A stretch of 48,152 bases of DNA from the NCBI RefSeq assembly GCF_000466165.1, contig NZ_KE951417.1, positions 2,238-50,389 on the forward strand, read 5' to 3'. Both the position numbers and the translations under genes were made by a program. Under the pieces are notes generated by a model. It was not told where the DNA came from. It made no database searches and saw nothing but the letters and a program-made list of their open reading frames with translations. This document shows, in pieces, positions 17,085-25,748 of this stretch (its first letter is position 1; each line of letters begins with the position of its first letter). This DNA comes from Actinobaculum sp. oral taxon 183 str. F0552 (GTDB taxonomy: Bacteria > Actinomycetota > Actinomycetes > Actinomycetales > Actinomycetaceae).

Positions 17085-17660
17085 ATGCCCCTCTGGTCGA
17101 AGGAGCGAGTGCTCCGGTCCTGCCTGTCGCCCCGTCATGCGGTGGCGATCCTCTCCCTCGTGAGCGCGGTGAGCTTCGCCTCCGGTCTGGCCGGCCCGTC
17201 GTCCGGCGGGCCGACGCCGGGGCTCGCGGCGGCCAGCTTCGGTGCGGGCTGCCTCGCCCTGGCCGGTTACGTGGACTTCGTCCGTCGGATTCTGCCCGAT
17301 CCCCTCCTGCTGTGCGCCGCGGTCGCAGCCGGGGCTTCGGCGCTCGAGTCGGGGCCCGGTCAGGCCGTCCGAGCCTGCGCCGTCGCGTCCGCGGCCATGG
17401 GAGTCGCCTACGCTGTCGCGGCTACGACGAGCCTGGGGCGAGGGGATGCGAAGCTGTGCGGAGCCATCGGTCTGTGGCTCGGCCAGCCGCTCCAAGCCGG
17501 CGTCGCCGTCCTCGGCGGCGTCGGCGCCGCAGGAGCCTACGCCCTCGCGTTGGCGGCCGCCGGGCGGCTGAACCCGGGCGGCGCCCTTCCGCTGGGGCCG
17601 TGGCTCGTCGGATCGGCATGGTGGGTCTGGTCCGTCAGCGGGTCGGGGCCGGCCGCCTGA
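17085..17660 (+). CDS. Prepilin peptidase-like A24 aspartic protease
   Basis: A 191-residue polytopic membrane protein of the type IV prepilin peptidase family, without the N-terminal methyltransferase domain. The two catalytic aspartates are visible: YVDFVRRILPD (Asp at about 64) and GRGDAKL (Asp at about 121). Between and around them are Ala/Leu-rich membrane helices. Such proteins cleave class III signal peptides of pilins and Tad/type II pseudopilins. No pilin or secretion gene is in this window, so the substrate is elsewhere. It lies between the AroE-like gene and aroC, a common actinobacterial arrangement. Confidence 0.85.
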   Translation: MPLWSKERVLRSCLSPRHAVAILSLVSAVSFASGLAGPSSGGPTPGLAAASFGAGCLALAGYVDFVRRILPDPLLLCAAVAAGASALESGPGQAVRACAVASAAMGVAYAVAATTSLGRGDAKLCGAIGLWLGQPLQAGVAVLGGVGAAGAYALALAAAGRLNPGGALPLGPWLVGSAWWVWSVSGSGPAA

Positions 17661-17806
17661 TCCCGTCCGGACACGTTGGTGCTCGCCGCGGACGCGCCCG
17701 GCGTCGGAGCCTTCCGAAGGTCCAGGGCCGGCGAGTCTGGGAAGCGCCGAGGGCCGGCGGGAATCCGGGATCCGGTCGGGGGAGGGACCGCGCAGGGCAA
17801 ACGTGG

Positions 17807-17819
17807 GACAATGGGCGGC
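17807..17819 (+). promoter_or_regulatory. -10 region (GACAAT) of aroC
   Basis: GACAAT at 17807-17812, preceded by TGG as an extended -10, lies 7 nt before the aroC ATG at 17820. An in-frame ATG at 17811 falls inside the -10 box and is therefore unlikely to be the start. Confidence 0.4.
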
Positions 17820-19028
17820 ATGTTCGCATGGTCAACCGCCGGAGAGTCGCACGGGCGAGCCCTCGTCGCGCTCATGGAGGGGGCGCCCGCGGGCCTGAGG
17901 ATCGAAACGGCGGACATCGAGGGCGCGCTGGCAAGACGGCGTCGAGGGCACGGCCGCGGAGCGCGTCAGGCTTTCGAACGCGACCGGCTCACCGTCCTGT
18001 CCGGGATCCGCCACGGGACGACGATCGGCTCCCCGATAGCCCTGGAGATCGCCAACTCCGAATGGCCCAAGTGGCAGACCGTCATGTCGCCCGACCCCGT
18101 CGACCCGGCCGCGCTGCTCGTCGACGCGGGCACCGGCGACGAGCGCGAAGTCGCCCGGAACCGGCCTCTGACCAAGCCGCGCCCGGGCCACGCCGACCTG
18201 GTCGGGATGAACAAGTACGGCTTCGACGACGCCCGCCCCGTCCTGGAGCGAGCCTCGGCGCGCGAGACCGCCGCCAGGGTGGCCCTCGGCGCCATAGCCG
18301 CCGCCATCGGCGAGCAGGCGGCCGGCATCCGAGTGCTCTCCAGGGTCGTGAGCGTCGGCGACGTCGCCGACGGATCCGAGCCTCCCGGCCCCGCGGACGC
18401 GGACGCGCTCGACGAGAGCCCCGTCAGATGCCTGGACTCCGGCGTCGAGAAGGCCATGGTCGCGGCCATCGACGCCGCCAAGAAGGACGGCGACACCCTG
18501 GGCGGCGTGGTCGAAGTCCTCGCCTACGGCGTCCCCCAGGGCTTGGGGACCTACGCGACGCCGCTCGGGCGGCTCGACGCGAGGATAGCCGCCGCGATGA
18601 TGTCCGTGCAGGCCGTCAAAGGGGTCGAGATCGGAGACGGCTTCGCCTCCGCCGCCCGGCGGGGAAGCCGGGCCCACGACGAGATGGTGCGCCGGGAGGG
18701 TCGCGTGCGCCGCCTGAGCAACCGCGCCGGCGGCGTGGAAGGCGGCATGTCCAACGGCGAGCCGATCAGGGTCCGATTGGCGTTCAAGCCGATCTCCACG
18801 GTTCCCCGCGCGTTGCGCACGATCGACACGCGCACCGGGGAGGAGGCCGTCGCCCTGCATCAGAGAAGCGACACGACCGCCGTCGTCCCCGGGGCCGTCA
18901 TCGCCGAGGCGATGCTCTCCCTGGTCATCGCCGAGTGCCTCGTCGAGAAGTTCGGTGGGGACTCGATGGACGCGCTGCGGGCTTCGCTGCGCGGATACCT
19001 CGACTCGATCCCCCGGGCGCGCCGATGA
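17820..19028 (+). CDS. aroC: Chorismate synthase
   Basis: A 402-residue enzyme converting EPSP to chorismate with reduced FMN. The motifs are intact: [15 protein letters not shown] at the N-terminus, [16 protein letters not shown] with the second His, [31 protein letters not shown], and the C-terminal [11 protein letters not shown]. Length is typical. The [12 protein letters not shown] start matches the family; the MGG extension from the upstream ATG is disfavoured by the promoter position. Its stop overlaps aroK by 4 bp (ATGA). Unlike its AroE-like and second AroK-like neighbours, it keeps all recognised active-site motifs. Confidence 0.97.
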   Translation: MFAWSTAGESHGRALVALMEGAPAGLRIETADIEGALARRRRGHGRGARQAFERDRLTVLSGIRHGTTIGSPIALEIANSEWPKWQTVMSPDPVDPAALLVDAGTGDEREVARNRPLTKPRPGHADLVGMNKYGFDDARPVLERASARETAARVALGAIAAAIGEQAAGIRVLSRVVSVGDVADGSEPPGPADADALDESPVRCLDSGVEKAMVAAIDAAKKDGDTLGGVVEVLAYGVPQGLGTYATPLGRLDARIAAAMMSVQAVKGVEIGDGFASAARRGSRAHDEMVRREGRVRRLSNRAGGVEGGMSNGEPIRVRLAFKPISTVPRALRTIDTRTGEEAVALHQRSDTTAVVPGAVIAEAMLSLVIAECLVEKFGGDSMDALRASLRGYLDSIPRARR

Positions 19029-19564
19029 GCGTGAAGGCCGTCTTCATCGGCATGCCCGGATCGGGCAAGACGACCGTCGGCCGCCTGGTCGCGGCCGCTC
19101 TGGCCTGCCAGGTCGCCGATTCGGACGATCTCGTGGTCCAGCGCGAGGGCCGGACGGTTCCCGAGATCTTCGCCAGCGAGGGGGAGGAGGGCTTCCGCGC
19201 GGTCGAGGCCGCCTGCATAGCCGAGGCCCTCCACGGATTCGACGGAGTGCTCTCACTGGGCGGGGGAGCGGTGCTGGCCGAGTCGACCCGCGCCGCCCTG
19301 GCGGGCCACCCCGTGGTGTTCATCCACGTCGCGCACGGCGAACTCGTCCGGCGGATCTCCGGCTCGCCCACGCCCCGCCCCCTCCTTGAGGGGGACCCGG
19401 AGGGCAGGCTCGCGGCCCTGTGGAGGGAACGCCACGACATCTACCGCCGATGCGCGCGCTACACGGTCGAGTCGGACGAGGGCCCGGCGTGGCGCGTGGC
19501 CAGGAGGGTGCTCGACCTGCTCGGCCGGCCCGACGCGCGCGTCCGGGGGGAACCCGCTCCGTGA
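19025..19564 (+). CDS. aroK: Shikimate kinase
   Basis: A 179-residue kinase phosphorylating shikimate with ATP. Walker A is GMPGSGKTT (9-17, Lys15). The shikimate-binding residues are in place: Asp34 in ADSDD, Arg58 in GFRAVE, and the Gly triplet at 79-81 (SLGGGAV). The lid segment TPRPLLEGD and [11 protein letters not shown], with the conserved Arg, follow. It overlaps aroC upstream and the degenerate second AroK-like gene downstream, each by 4 bp. The intact motifs make it the working kinase of the pair. Confidence 0.95.
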   Translation: MSVKAVFIGMPGSGKTTVGRLVAAALACQVADSDDLVVQREGRTVPEIFASEGEEGFRAVEAACIAEALHGFDGVLSLGGGAVLAESTRAALAGHPVVFIHVAHGELVRRISGSPTPRPLLEGDPEGRLAALWRERHDIYRRCARYTVESDEGPAWRVARRVLDLLGRPDARVRGEPAP

Positions 19565-20112
19565 ATCTGATCCTCTACGGCCCGCCGGGGACGCGTGCGG
19601 CCGAATGCGCGGAGGGACTCGCGGCCCGGCTCGGCCGTCAGTTCGCCGCCGTCGAGGCCGCGGTCGAGGCGGTCGACGGGCGGCCCGCGTCCGCCATCGC
19701 CGTCGAATCGGGGATCGCACGCCTGCGCTCGCTCGAATCGGCGGTGGCCCTCGCCCTCTTGGAGAGCATGGCGGACGGCGACGACCGGATCCTCGCTCTG
19801 GGCTCGGCTTGCCTCGGAGACGATCCGGGGGACGAGGAGTTCGCGGCGGTCCGCCGGAGCCTGGACGGCCTGCGCGACCGGGGCGCCCGAACCGTCTACC
19901 TCACGGCGAACTTGGCCGCGCTCGCCAAGCGGGCCGGGCTCGACGGGCCCCGGTTCTCTTCCGTCGCTTCGCCGCGCAGAATCCTCCTGCGCCAGCTGGC
20001 CGCCCGCGCGCCCCTGTACGAGGCGTACGCGGACGCGGTCGTCGACGTGAGCGGGCGGGAGATCGACGACGTCGTCGAGGAGATCGCCTCGGGCCTGCGC
20101 CGCACGCCATAA
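19561..20112 (+). CDS. Degenerate second shikimate-kinase-like protein (Walker A lysine missing)
   Basis: A 183-residue protein from a GTG overlapping the aroK stop (GTGA). It follows the shikimate kinase outline: [12 protein letters not shown] in the place of the P-loop, [21 protein letters not shown] matching the GRxxxEIFxxEGExxFRxxE region, [10 protein letters not shown] matching the triple-Gly strand, then [12 protein letters not shown] and [16 protein letters not shown] matching the late helix. The P-loop Lys and following Thr are both Ala (residues 13-14), the shikimate Asp is gone, and the Gly triplet is GSA. The two structural Arg positions (about 56 and 149) remain. ATP-dependent kinase activity is therefore unlikely. 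In many actinobacteria aroB follows aroK; here this gene occupies that place. Confidence 0.65.
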   Translation: MNLILYGPPGTRAAECAEGLAARLGRQFAAVEAAVEAVDGRPASAIAVESGIARLRSLESAVALALLESMADGDDRILALGSACLGDDPGDEEFAAVRRSLDGLRDRGARTVYLTANLAALAKRAGLDGPRFSSVASPRRILLRQLAARAPLYEAYADAVVDVSGREIDDVVEEIASGLRRTP

Positions 20113-20146
20113 TCCCCACGTCTTCGCCCTCCCCCGGCGGACAGGC

Positions 20147-20152
20147 TATCCT
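20147..20152 (+). promoter_or_regulatory. -10 candidate (TATCCT) for efp-nusB
   Basis: TATCCT lies 49 nt before the efp GTG, leaving a leader of roughly 40 nt that contains AGAAGGAG. This transcript would therefore use a conventional ribosome site. Confidence 0.4.
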
Positions 20153-20200
20153 GTAAGGCGGCGCCGGCGTGGCGCGCAAGGGAGAAGAGAAGGAGCCCGC

Positions 20201-20764
20201 GTGGCAACCACCAATGACCTGAAGAACGGAATGGTCCTCAACCTGAAGGGGCAGCTCTGGAGCGTCGTCGAGTTCCAGCACGTCAAGCCGGGCAAGGGCC
20301 CCGCCTTCGTGCGCACCAAGCTGAAGAACGTTCTGTCCGGCAAGATCGTCGACCAGACGTTCAACGCGGGGATCAAGGTCGAGACCGCCACGGTCGACCG
20401 CCGCGACATGCAGTACCTGTACAACGACGGCACAGACTTCATCTTCATGGACATGGAGACCTACGAGCAGATCCCCGTCAGCCCCGAGACCGTCGGCGAC
20501 GGCGCGCACTTCCTCCTGGACAACCAGCAGGCGATCGTCGCCTCCCACGACGGCCAGATCCTCTTCGTCGAGCTTCCGGCCTCCGTGGTCCTGGAGATCG
20601 CCTACACCGAGCCCGGGCTGCAGGGCGACCGCTCCAACGCGGGAACCAAGCCCGCCACCCTGGAGACCGGCTACGAGATCCAGGTCCCGCTCTTCCTCAA
20701 CCAGGGCGACAAGGTCAAGGTCGACACCCGCACGGGCGACTACATCTCCCGCGTGACGGACTGA
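20201..20764 (+). CDS. efp: Translation elongation factor P
   Basis: A 187-residue factor that rescues ribosomes stalled at proline runs. The N-terminal KOW-like domain contains the loop [12 protein letters not shown], whose tip Lys (PGKGPA) enters the peptidyl-transferase centre. Two OB domains follow, ending [17 protein letters not shown], the family signature. No modification enzyme is encoded nearby, in line with the unmodified-lysine type known from actinobacteria. The GTG start has AGAAGGAG 6 nt upstream. The stop overlaps nusB (TGATG). Confidence 0.98.
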   Translation: MATTNDLKNGMVLNLKGQLWSVVEFQHVKPGKGPAFVRTKLKNVLSGKIVDQTFNAGIKVETATVDRRDMQYLYNDGTDFIFMDMETYEQIPVSPETVGDGAHFLLDNQQAIVASHDGQILFVELPASVVLEIAYTEPGLQGDRSNAGTKPATLETGYEIQVPLFLNQGDKVKVDTRTGDYISRVTD

Positions 20765-21522
20765 TGGCGGGGCGGGATCGGAAACGCAGAGGCTTCACCT
20801 CTCGCACCAAGCAGCGCAACCGGGCTCTGGACGTCATCTTCGAGGCGGACGAGAAGTCGCTCCTCGACGAGGACTCGCTGCGCGACTTGCTCGCCCAGAG
20901 GCAGCTCGTCTCCACCGCCCAGGTGCCCATCGGCGAGTTCGGCTCCCGGATCGTCGAGGCCTACGCGGGCAATATCGACGACGTCGACACGATCGTCGAG
21001 GCTTCCAGCGAGGATTGGGCGATGTCCCGCATGAACGCGGTCGACCGCTCGATCCTCCGCGCGGGGACGGCCGAGCTCCTCTACATCGGCACCGAGCGCG
21101 GCCAGCTGATCCCCGAATGGGCGTCCCTCGCCCGCGAGTTCTCCACCGACCGGTCCGTCGGATTCGTCATGGGCATCCTCAACCGCGTCGCCGACATCCG
21201 CGAGAGGGAGACGTCCCAGAGCGGCTCGCCCGCCGAAGCCGATGTCCCCTCCGACGCAGAGACACTCTCCGACGCCGAAGCTCCCTCCGGCGCCGAGGCC
21301 CCCGAGGAATCGGGACGCGGCCATGCCGCGGACGGCGAGCGGACCGCACCGGACGGCGAAGGCGTCCGGCAAGCGCGGAACGCTGGGGGAAACGCCGGGG
21401 AATCGGATCCCGTCCGGGACGCCGGAGAGTCCCCGGACGCCTGCGACGAAGACCCCGCGGCCCTCGCCCTGTCCGGCGGCGCGGGGCCGGCGGATGGTGC
21501 GGCGGGCGCATCCGGCGAATAG
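20764..21522 (+). CDS. nusB: Transcription antitermination factor NusB with a long acidic C-terminal tail
   Basis: A 252-residue protein. The first ~140 residues are a normal NusB helical domain (RNRALDVIFEADEKS, MSRMNAVDRSILRAGTAELLY, REFSTDRSVGFVMGILNRVADIR), which binds boxA RNA with S10 during rRNA transcription. The remaining ~105 residues are rich in Ser, Asp, Glu, Ala and Gly with loose repeats such as SDAETLSDAEAPSGAEAPEE, clearly disordered and acidic. Family members are usually 130-190 residues long, so the tail is the unusual part. It is coupled to efp by a one-base overlap and ends about 120 bp before pyrR. Confidence 0.92.
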   Translation: MAGRDRKRRGFTSRTKQRNRALDVIFEADEKSLLDEDSLRDLLAQRQLVSTAQVPIGEFGSRIVEAYAGNIDDVDTIVEASSEDWAMSRMNAVDRSILRAGTAELLYIGTERGQLIPEWASLAREFSTDRSVGFVMGILNRVADIRERETSQSGSPAEADVPSDAETLSDAEAPSGAEAPEESGRGHAADGERTAPDGEGVRQARNAGGNAGESDPVRDAGESPDACDEDPAALALSGGAGPADGAAGASGE

Positions 21523-21569
21523 GGGCCCGGAAGGGGTGTCCGTTTTCGGGGGCGGCCCCGAGCGTGGAA

Positions 21570-21575
21570 TAATGT
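21570..21575 (+). promoter_or_regulatory. -10 box (TAATGT) of the pyr operon
   Basis: TAATGT lies 74 nt before the pyrR ATG and would start an RNA with a leader of about 60 nt that includes the PyrR-type hairpin. Confidence 0.5.
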
Positions 21576-21606
21576 GTTCTCGGGAACTTCGCCTTAGTTC
21601 CGTTCT

Positions 21607-21638
21607 TTAAGACCGTCCCGTGAGGCGGAAAAGGGAGG
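21607..21638 (+). promoter_or_regulatory. PyrR-binding RNA element over the pyrR ribosome binding site
   Basis: TTTAAGA is followed by a hairpin CCGTC (21613-21617), loop CCGTGA, GGCGG (21624-21628, one G-U pair), then GGGAGG at 21633-21638 and the ATG at 21644. The loop and stem sequence TCCCGTGAGGC corresponds to the conserved PyrR binding loop (TCCxGxGAGGC) known from Gram-positive pyr leaders. There is no terminator after it. The hairpin abuts the Shine-Dalgarno, so PyrR with UMP would act on translation initiation, as proposed for mycobacteria. Confidence 0.75.
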
Positions 21639-21643
21639 CCACC

Positions 21644-22189
21644 ATGGCAGAGAAGGCGCGCACCCGCCAGGTGTTGGACGCCGACGACATCGCGCGGTCG
21701 CTCAAGCGCATCGCGCACGAAATCCTCGAGCGAAACAGGGGGGCGGAGAACCTCGTCCTCCTGGGCATCCCCACCCGCGGCGTCCCCCTGGCGCACAGGC
21801 TCCGCGACGCCCTGGCCGAGGCCGGCGGGGCGGACGTCCCGGCCGGATCCCTCGACGTCACGATGTACCGCGACGACCTGCGCGCCCAGCCCATCCGGGT
21901 GCTGCAGCCCACCGACATCCCCGCGGGCGGGATCGACGGCGCCGTCGTCGTCCTGGTGGACGACGTGTTCTACTCGGGACGCACCGTCCGCTCGGCCCTC
22001 GAAGCCATCGCGGACATCGGCCGGCCCGCGGCGGTGCAGCTCGCCGTCCTCGTCGACCGCGGGCACCGCGAACTCCCCATCCGCGCGGACTACGTCGGCA
22101 AGAACCTGCCGACTTCGCGCTCGGAGAGGGTCCGCGTCGCCCTCATCCCCCAAGACGGCGCCGACTCCGTGAGCATCGAGGAGTCCTGA
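21644..22189 (+). CDS. pyrR: Bifunctional pyr operon regulator / uracil phosphoribosyltransferase
   Basis: A 181-residue protein of the PRTase fold that binds pyr leader RNA when UMP is abundant. The PRPP loop [18 protein letters not shown] (about 103-120) is complete. [15 protein letters not shown] and DVTMYRDDL are PyrR signatures. The ATG at 21644 has GGGAGG 5 nt upstream. An in-frame ATG 24 nt further up lies within the RNA hairpin. It opens the operon pyrR-pyrB-pyrC-carA-carB-pyrF and is likely self-regulated through the leader. Confidence 0.96.
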   Translation: MAEKARTRQVLDADDIARSLKRIAHEILERNRGAENLVLLGIPTRGVPLAHRLRDALAEAGGADVPAGSLDVTMYRDDLRAQPIRVLQPTDIPAGGIDGAVVVLVDDVFYSGRTVRSALEAIADIGRPAAVQLAVLVDRGHRELPIRADYVGKNLPTSRSERVRVALIPQDGADSVSIEES

Positions 22190-22190
22190 C

Positions 22191-23159
22191 ATGCGCCACC
22201 TCTTGGCGGTCGGCGACCTCTCGCGCTCCGAGGCCACCTCGCTCCTGGACACGGCCGAGCACATGGCCGCCACCCAGGGGCGCACGATCAAGAAGCTGCC
22301 CGTCCTGCGCGGACGCACCGTGGCGACCGCCTTCTTCGAGGACTCGACGCGCACCCGCCTATCCTTCGAGGCGGCGGCCAAGAGGCTCTCCGCCGACGTC
22401 ATCTCCTTCTCCGCCGGAGGGTCCTCCCTCTCCAAGGGGGAGTCCCTGAAGGACACCGCCCAGACCATCGTGTCCATGGGCGCCGAGGCGCTCATCGTCC
22501 GCCACAGGGCGTCGGGCGCACCGCAGCGGCTCGCCCACTGCGGATGGGTCGACGTGCCGATCCTCAACGCGGGCGACGGCACCCACCAGCACCCCACGCA
22601 GGCTCTCCTGGACGCCTTCACGCTGCGCCGCCACCTCCACCGGGGAGCGGACCTCGCGGCCCCGGAGGGCTCCGGCCTCGACGGGGCCCACGTGGCGATC
22701 GTCGGCGACGTCCTCCACTCGCGGGTGGCCCGCTCCAACGTCGGACTGCTCGCCCTCCTGGGGGCCCGGGTGACGCTCGTCGCCCCGCCGACCCTCCTGC
22801 CGGTGGGCATGGAGGCCTGGCCGTGCGACGTCTCCTACACGCTCGACGACGTCCTGGCCCGCAGGCCCGACGCCGTCATGATGCTCCGCGTCCAGCGCGA
22901 GCGCATGTCCAGCGCCGGCGGCGGCTTCTTCCCCTCGCCCGAGGAGTATTCGCGCCAGTTCGGCCTGAACGCCGAGCGGCTGGCCGCGCTCGGCCGGGGC
23001 GCCATCCTCATGCATCCCGGGCCGATGAACCGAGGGCTGGAAGTCTGCGCCGACGCGGCCGACTCCGCCCACTCCGTCGTGACCGAGCAGGTGGCCAACG
23101 GTGTGTCCGTGCGCATGGCCGCCCTGTACCTCCTTCTGGCGCACGGGCAGGAGATCTAG
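22191..23159 (+). CDS. pyrB: Aspartate carbamoyltransferase catalytic subunit
   Basis: A 322-residue enzyme joining carbamoyl phosphate and aspartate, the second step of UMP synthesis. The carbamoyl-phosphate loop [13 protein letters not shown] (STRTR at 52-56) is intact. [31 protein letters not shown] and [16 protein letters not shown] complete the active site, with [10 protein letters not shown] near the C-terminus. No pyrI regulatory subunit is present, as usual in actinobacteria. It starts one base after the pyrR stop and overlaps pyrC. Confidence 0.98.
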   Translation: MRHLLAVGDLSRSEATSLLDTAEHMAATQGRTIKKLPVLRGRTVATAFFEDSTRTRLSFEAAAKRLSADVISFSAGGSSLSKGESLKDTAQTIVSMGAEALIVRHRASGAPQRLAHCGWVDVPILNAGDGTHQHPTQALLDAFTLRRHLHRGADLAAPEGSGLDGAHVAIVGDVLHSRVARSNVGLLALLGARVTLVAPPTLLPVGMEAWPCDVSYTLDDVLARRPDAVMMLRVQRERMSSAGGGFFPSPEEYSRQFGLNAERLAALGRGAILMHPGPMNRGLEVCADAADSAHSVVTEQVANGVSVRMAALYLLLAHGQEI

Positions 23160-24484
23160 TGAGCGAATACGTTTTCAGGGGAGCGAGGCTCCTCGGCGGG
23201 AAGGCGGGCGACATCCACGTGCGCGGCGGCCGCATCGCCGCGGTCGGCGGGAGCATCGACGCCGGAGGCGCGCGCGTCGTCGACGTGGCCGGGCTGATCG
23301 CCCTCCCGGGGCTGGTCGACCCGCACACGCATCTGCGCGAGCCCGGAGCGGAGGACGCCGAGACCGTCCTGACCGGATCCCAAGCGGCGGCCGCCGGCGG
23401 GTACACGTGCGTCAACGCGATGGCCAACACGACCCCCGTCCAGGATTCGGCCGGCGTGGTCGAACAGGTCAAGCACCTGGGGGAGCTCGCAGGATACTGC
23501 GACGTGCGCCCCGTCGGCGCCGTCTCCGAGGGCTTGGAGGGCCGGCACCTGGCCGAGCTCGGAGCCATGGCGAACTCGGGCGCGCAGGTCCGCTTCTTCT
23601 CCGACGACGGCCGGTGCGTCTGGGACCCGGTCCTCATGCGCCGCGCGCTGGAGTACGTCAAGGCCTTCGACGGGGTCGTCGCCCAGCACGCCCAGGATCC
23701 CCGCCTCACCGAGGGAGCCCAGATGCACGAGGGCGACGTCTCCGCCGAGCTCGGGCTGGGCGGGTGGCCGGCCGTCGCCGAGGAGTCGATCGTGGCGCGC
23801 GACTGCCTGCTGGCCAAGCACGTCGGCAGCCGGGTCCACATCCTGCACGTCTCGACCGCGGGGAGCGTCGACCTCGTCCGGTGGGCGAAGTCCCAGGGCG
23901 TGCGCGTCACAGCCGAGGCGACCCCCCACCATCTGTCCCTCGACCACTCCGAGGCCCGCTCCTACGACCCTCGCTTCAAGGTCAATCCGCCCCTGCGCAC
24001 CCACGAGGACGTCGAGGCGCTGCGGCAGGGCGTGGCCGACGGGACGATCGACGTCGTCGGCACCGACCACGCGCCCCACCCGATCGAGGACAAGGACTGC
24101 GAGTGGGCCGCGGGCGCCAACGGCATGATCGGCCTGGAGACGGCCCTGTCGGTGGTGCAGGAGTCGCTCGTGGAGACGGGGATCGCCGACTGGGAGGCGG
24201 TCGCGCGGCTCATGAGCTTCGCGCCCGCGCGCGTCTGCGGCAACCCCGGCCAGGGCCGTCCGATCGAACCCGGCGAGCCCGCCAATCTGTGCTTCGCCGA
24301 CCCCGCCGCATCACGTGTGGTGGCGGGCCGGGAGGGGCACTCCAAGGCGATCAACACCCCGTGGGAGGGCCGCACCCTTCCGGGCCGCGTCCTCTACACG
24401 GTCTACCGCGGCGTCCCGACCGTGTGGGAGGGCAGGCTCCGCACGCGGGAGGAGATCGCCGCCGGCGGCGACGCGCCGTCTTGA
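23159..24484 (+). CDS. pyrC: Dihydroorotase (class I)
   Basis: A 441-residue amidohydrolase closing carbamoyl aspartate to dihydroorotate. Zinc ligands are in [10 protein letters not shown] (His56, His58). [17 protein letters not shown] and the late [27 protein letters not shown] are class I motifs. The GTG start shares its G with the TAG stop of pyrB. The last ~30 residues ([20 protein letters not shown]) are the usual C-terminal cap. A strong hairpin lies between it and carA. Confidence 0.97.
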   Translation: MSEYVFRGARLLGGKAGDIHVRGGRIAAVGGSIDAGGARVVDVAGLIALPGLVDPHTHLREPGAEDAETVLTGSQAAAAGGYTCVNAMANTTPVQDSAGVVEQVKHLGELAGYCDVRPVGAVSEGLEGRHLAELGAMANSGAQVRFFSDDGRCVWDPVLMRRALEYVKAFDGVVAQHAQDPRLTEGAQMHEGDVSAELGLGGWPAVAEESIVARDCLLAKHVGSRVHILHVSTAGSVDLVRWAKSQGVRVTAEATPHHLSLDHSEARSYDPRFKVNPPLRTHEDVEALRQGVADGTIDVVGTDHAPHPIEDKDCEWAAGANGMIGLETALSVVQESLVETGIADWEAVARLMSFAPARVCGNPGQGRPIEPGEPANLCFADPAASRVVAGREGHSKAINTPWEGRTLPGRVLYTVYRGVPTVWEGRLRTREEIAAGGDAPS

Positions 24485-24495
24485 CGGGTGCGTCA

Positions 24496-24519
24496 GCCGC
24501 GCGGGCGCACCCGCGCGGC
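24496..24519 (+). repeat. Perfect 10-bp hairpin between pyrC and carA
   Basis: GCCGCGCGGG and CCCGCGCGGC pair perfectly around the loop CGCA. It starts 12 nt after the pyrC stop and ends 45 nt before the carA ATG. There is no T tract, so it should not terminate efficiently. It may protect or divide the polycistronic mRNA, or damp expression of the downstream half. Confidence 0.6.
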
Positions 24520-24563
24520 GGGGTGCGACGCGGGATGCCAGGCAAGGGATGCAAGGACGGTAT

Positions 24564-25748
24564 ATGACACACACGGAACGGGCCGTCGTCGTGCTCGAAG
24601 ACGGCAGCGTCTACTCGGGAGGCGCCTACGGGGCCAGAGGCCGGGCCCTCGGCGAGATCGTCTTCTCCACGGGCATGACCGGCTATCAGGAGACCTTCAC
24701 CGACCCCTCCTACCACGGGCAGATCATCGTCATGACGGCCCCGCACATCGGCAACACGGGGGTGAACGCGGAGGACGCCGAGTCGAGGAGGTACTGGGCC
24801 CGGGGCGTCGTCATACGCGACCCGGCCCGCCGGGCGTCCAACTGGCGTTCGAACGGCGAACTCGAGGACGCCCTCGCCGAGCAGGGGGTCGTCGGCGTCC
24901 GCGACGTCGACACCCGGGCGCTCACCCGCCACCTCCGGCAGGCCGGGGTCATGAGGGCGGGGGTCTTCTCCGGCTCCGCCCTGCCGTCGGGGGCCGTCGA
25001 GGGCGGCGCGGCCGCACGCGAAGCCCTCGCGGACATCGTCCGCGGGTCGGCCGGGATGGTCGGCGCGAACCTCTCGGGCGACGTCACGACCCCCGAGAGG
25101 TACACGATCGAGCCGGACGGCCCCGCGGCCGCGACGGTCGTCGCCGTGGACCTGGGCATCAAATCCCGCACGCCCGAGCGCCTGGCCGAACGCGGGGCGC
25201 GGGTGGTCGTCGTGCCCGCCGGCACGGCCTTCGCCCAGATCGAGGCGATCGGGCCCGACGGCGTCTTCTTCTCCAACGGCCCGGGCGACCCGGCCGCGGC
25301 CACCCGCGAGGTCGACCTCCTGCGCCTCGTGCTCGACGCCGGATACCCGTTCTTCGGGATCTGCTTCGGCAACCAGATCCTGGGCAGGGCCCTGGGCTAC
25401 GGGACCTACAAGCTCGACTACGGGCACCGCGGCATCAATCAGCCGGTCCTCGACCGGGCGACGGGGAGGATCGAGATCACCGCCCACAACCACGGTTTCG
25501 CCGTGGACGCCCCCGTCGAGGGCACGTCGGTCGCCCCCTTCGACGGCGGGCGCTACGGCCGGGTCCGCGTCTCGCACGTCGGCCTGAACGACGGGGTCGT
25601 CGAAGGCCTCGCCTGCCTGGACATCCCGGCCTTCTCCGTGCAATACCACCCCGAGGCCGCCGCAGGGCCCCACGACGCCTCCTACCTGTTCGACCGGTTC
25701 ATGTCCCTCATGCGGGACGGCGCCCTCCACGGAAGCGAGGTGGGCTGA
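24564..25748 (+). CDS. carA: Carbamoyl-phosphate synthase small (glutaminase) subunit
   Basis: A 394-residue glutamine amidotransferase supplying ammonia to CarB. The N-terminal CarA domain has [21 protein letters not shown]. The class I glutaminase domain has the nucleophile in [14 protein letters not shown] (Cys267) and the His-Glu pair in [15 protein letters not shown]. The Asn-Gln variant of the elbow (GNQ rather than GHQ) also occurs in other actinobacteria. The ATG is preceded by AAGGA at 7-8 nt. The stop overlaps carB by one base. Confidence 0.97.
   Translation: MTHTERAVVVLEDGSVYSGGAYGARGRALGEIVFSTGMTGYQETFTDPSYHGQIIVMTAPHIGNTGVNAEDAESRRYWARGVVIRDPARRASNWRSNGELEDALAEQGVVGVRDVDTRALTRHLRQAGVMRAGVFSGSALPSGAVEGGAAAREALADIVRGSAGMVGANLSGDVTTPERYTIEPDGPAAATVVAVDLGIKSRTPERLAERGARVVVVPAGTAFAQIEAIGPDGVFFSNGPGDPAAATREVDLLRLVLDAGYPFFGICFGNQILGRALGYGTYKLDYGHRGINQPVLDRATGRIEITAHNHGFAVDAPVEGTSVAPFDGGRYGRVRVSHVGLNDGVVEGLACLDIPAFSVQYHPEAAAGPHDASYLFDRFMSLMRDGALHGSEVG

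Noticed and set aside
20141-20154. ACAGGCTATCCTGT as an operator before efp
   Set aside because: Only 5-bp arms overlapping the -10 box; too short to separate from chance.
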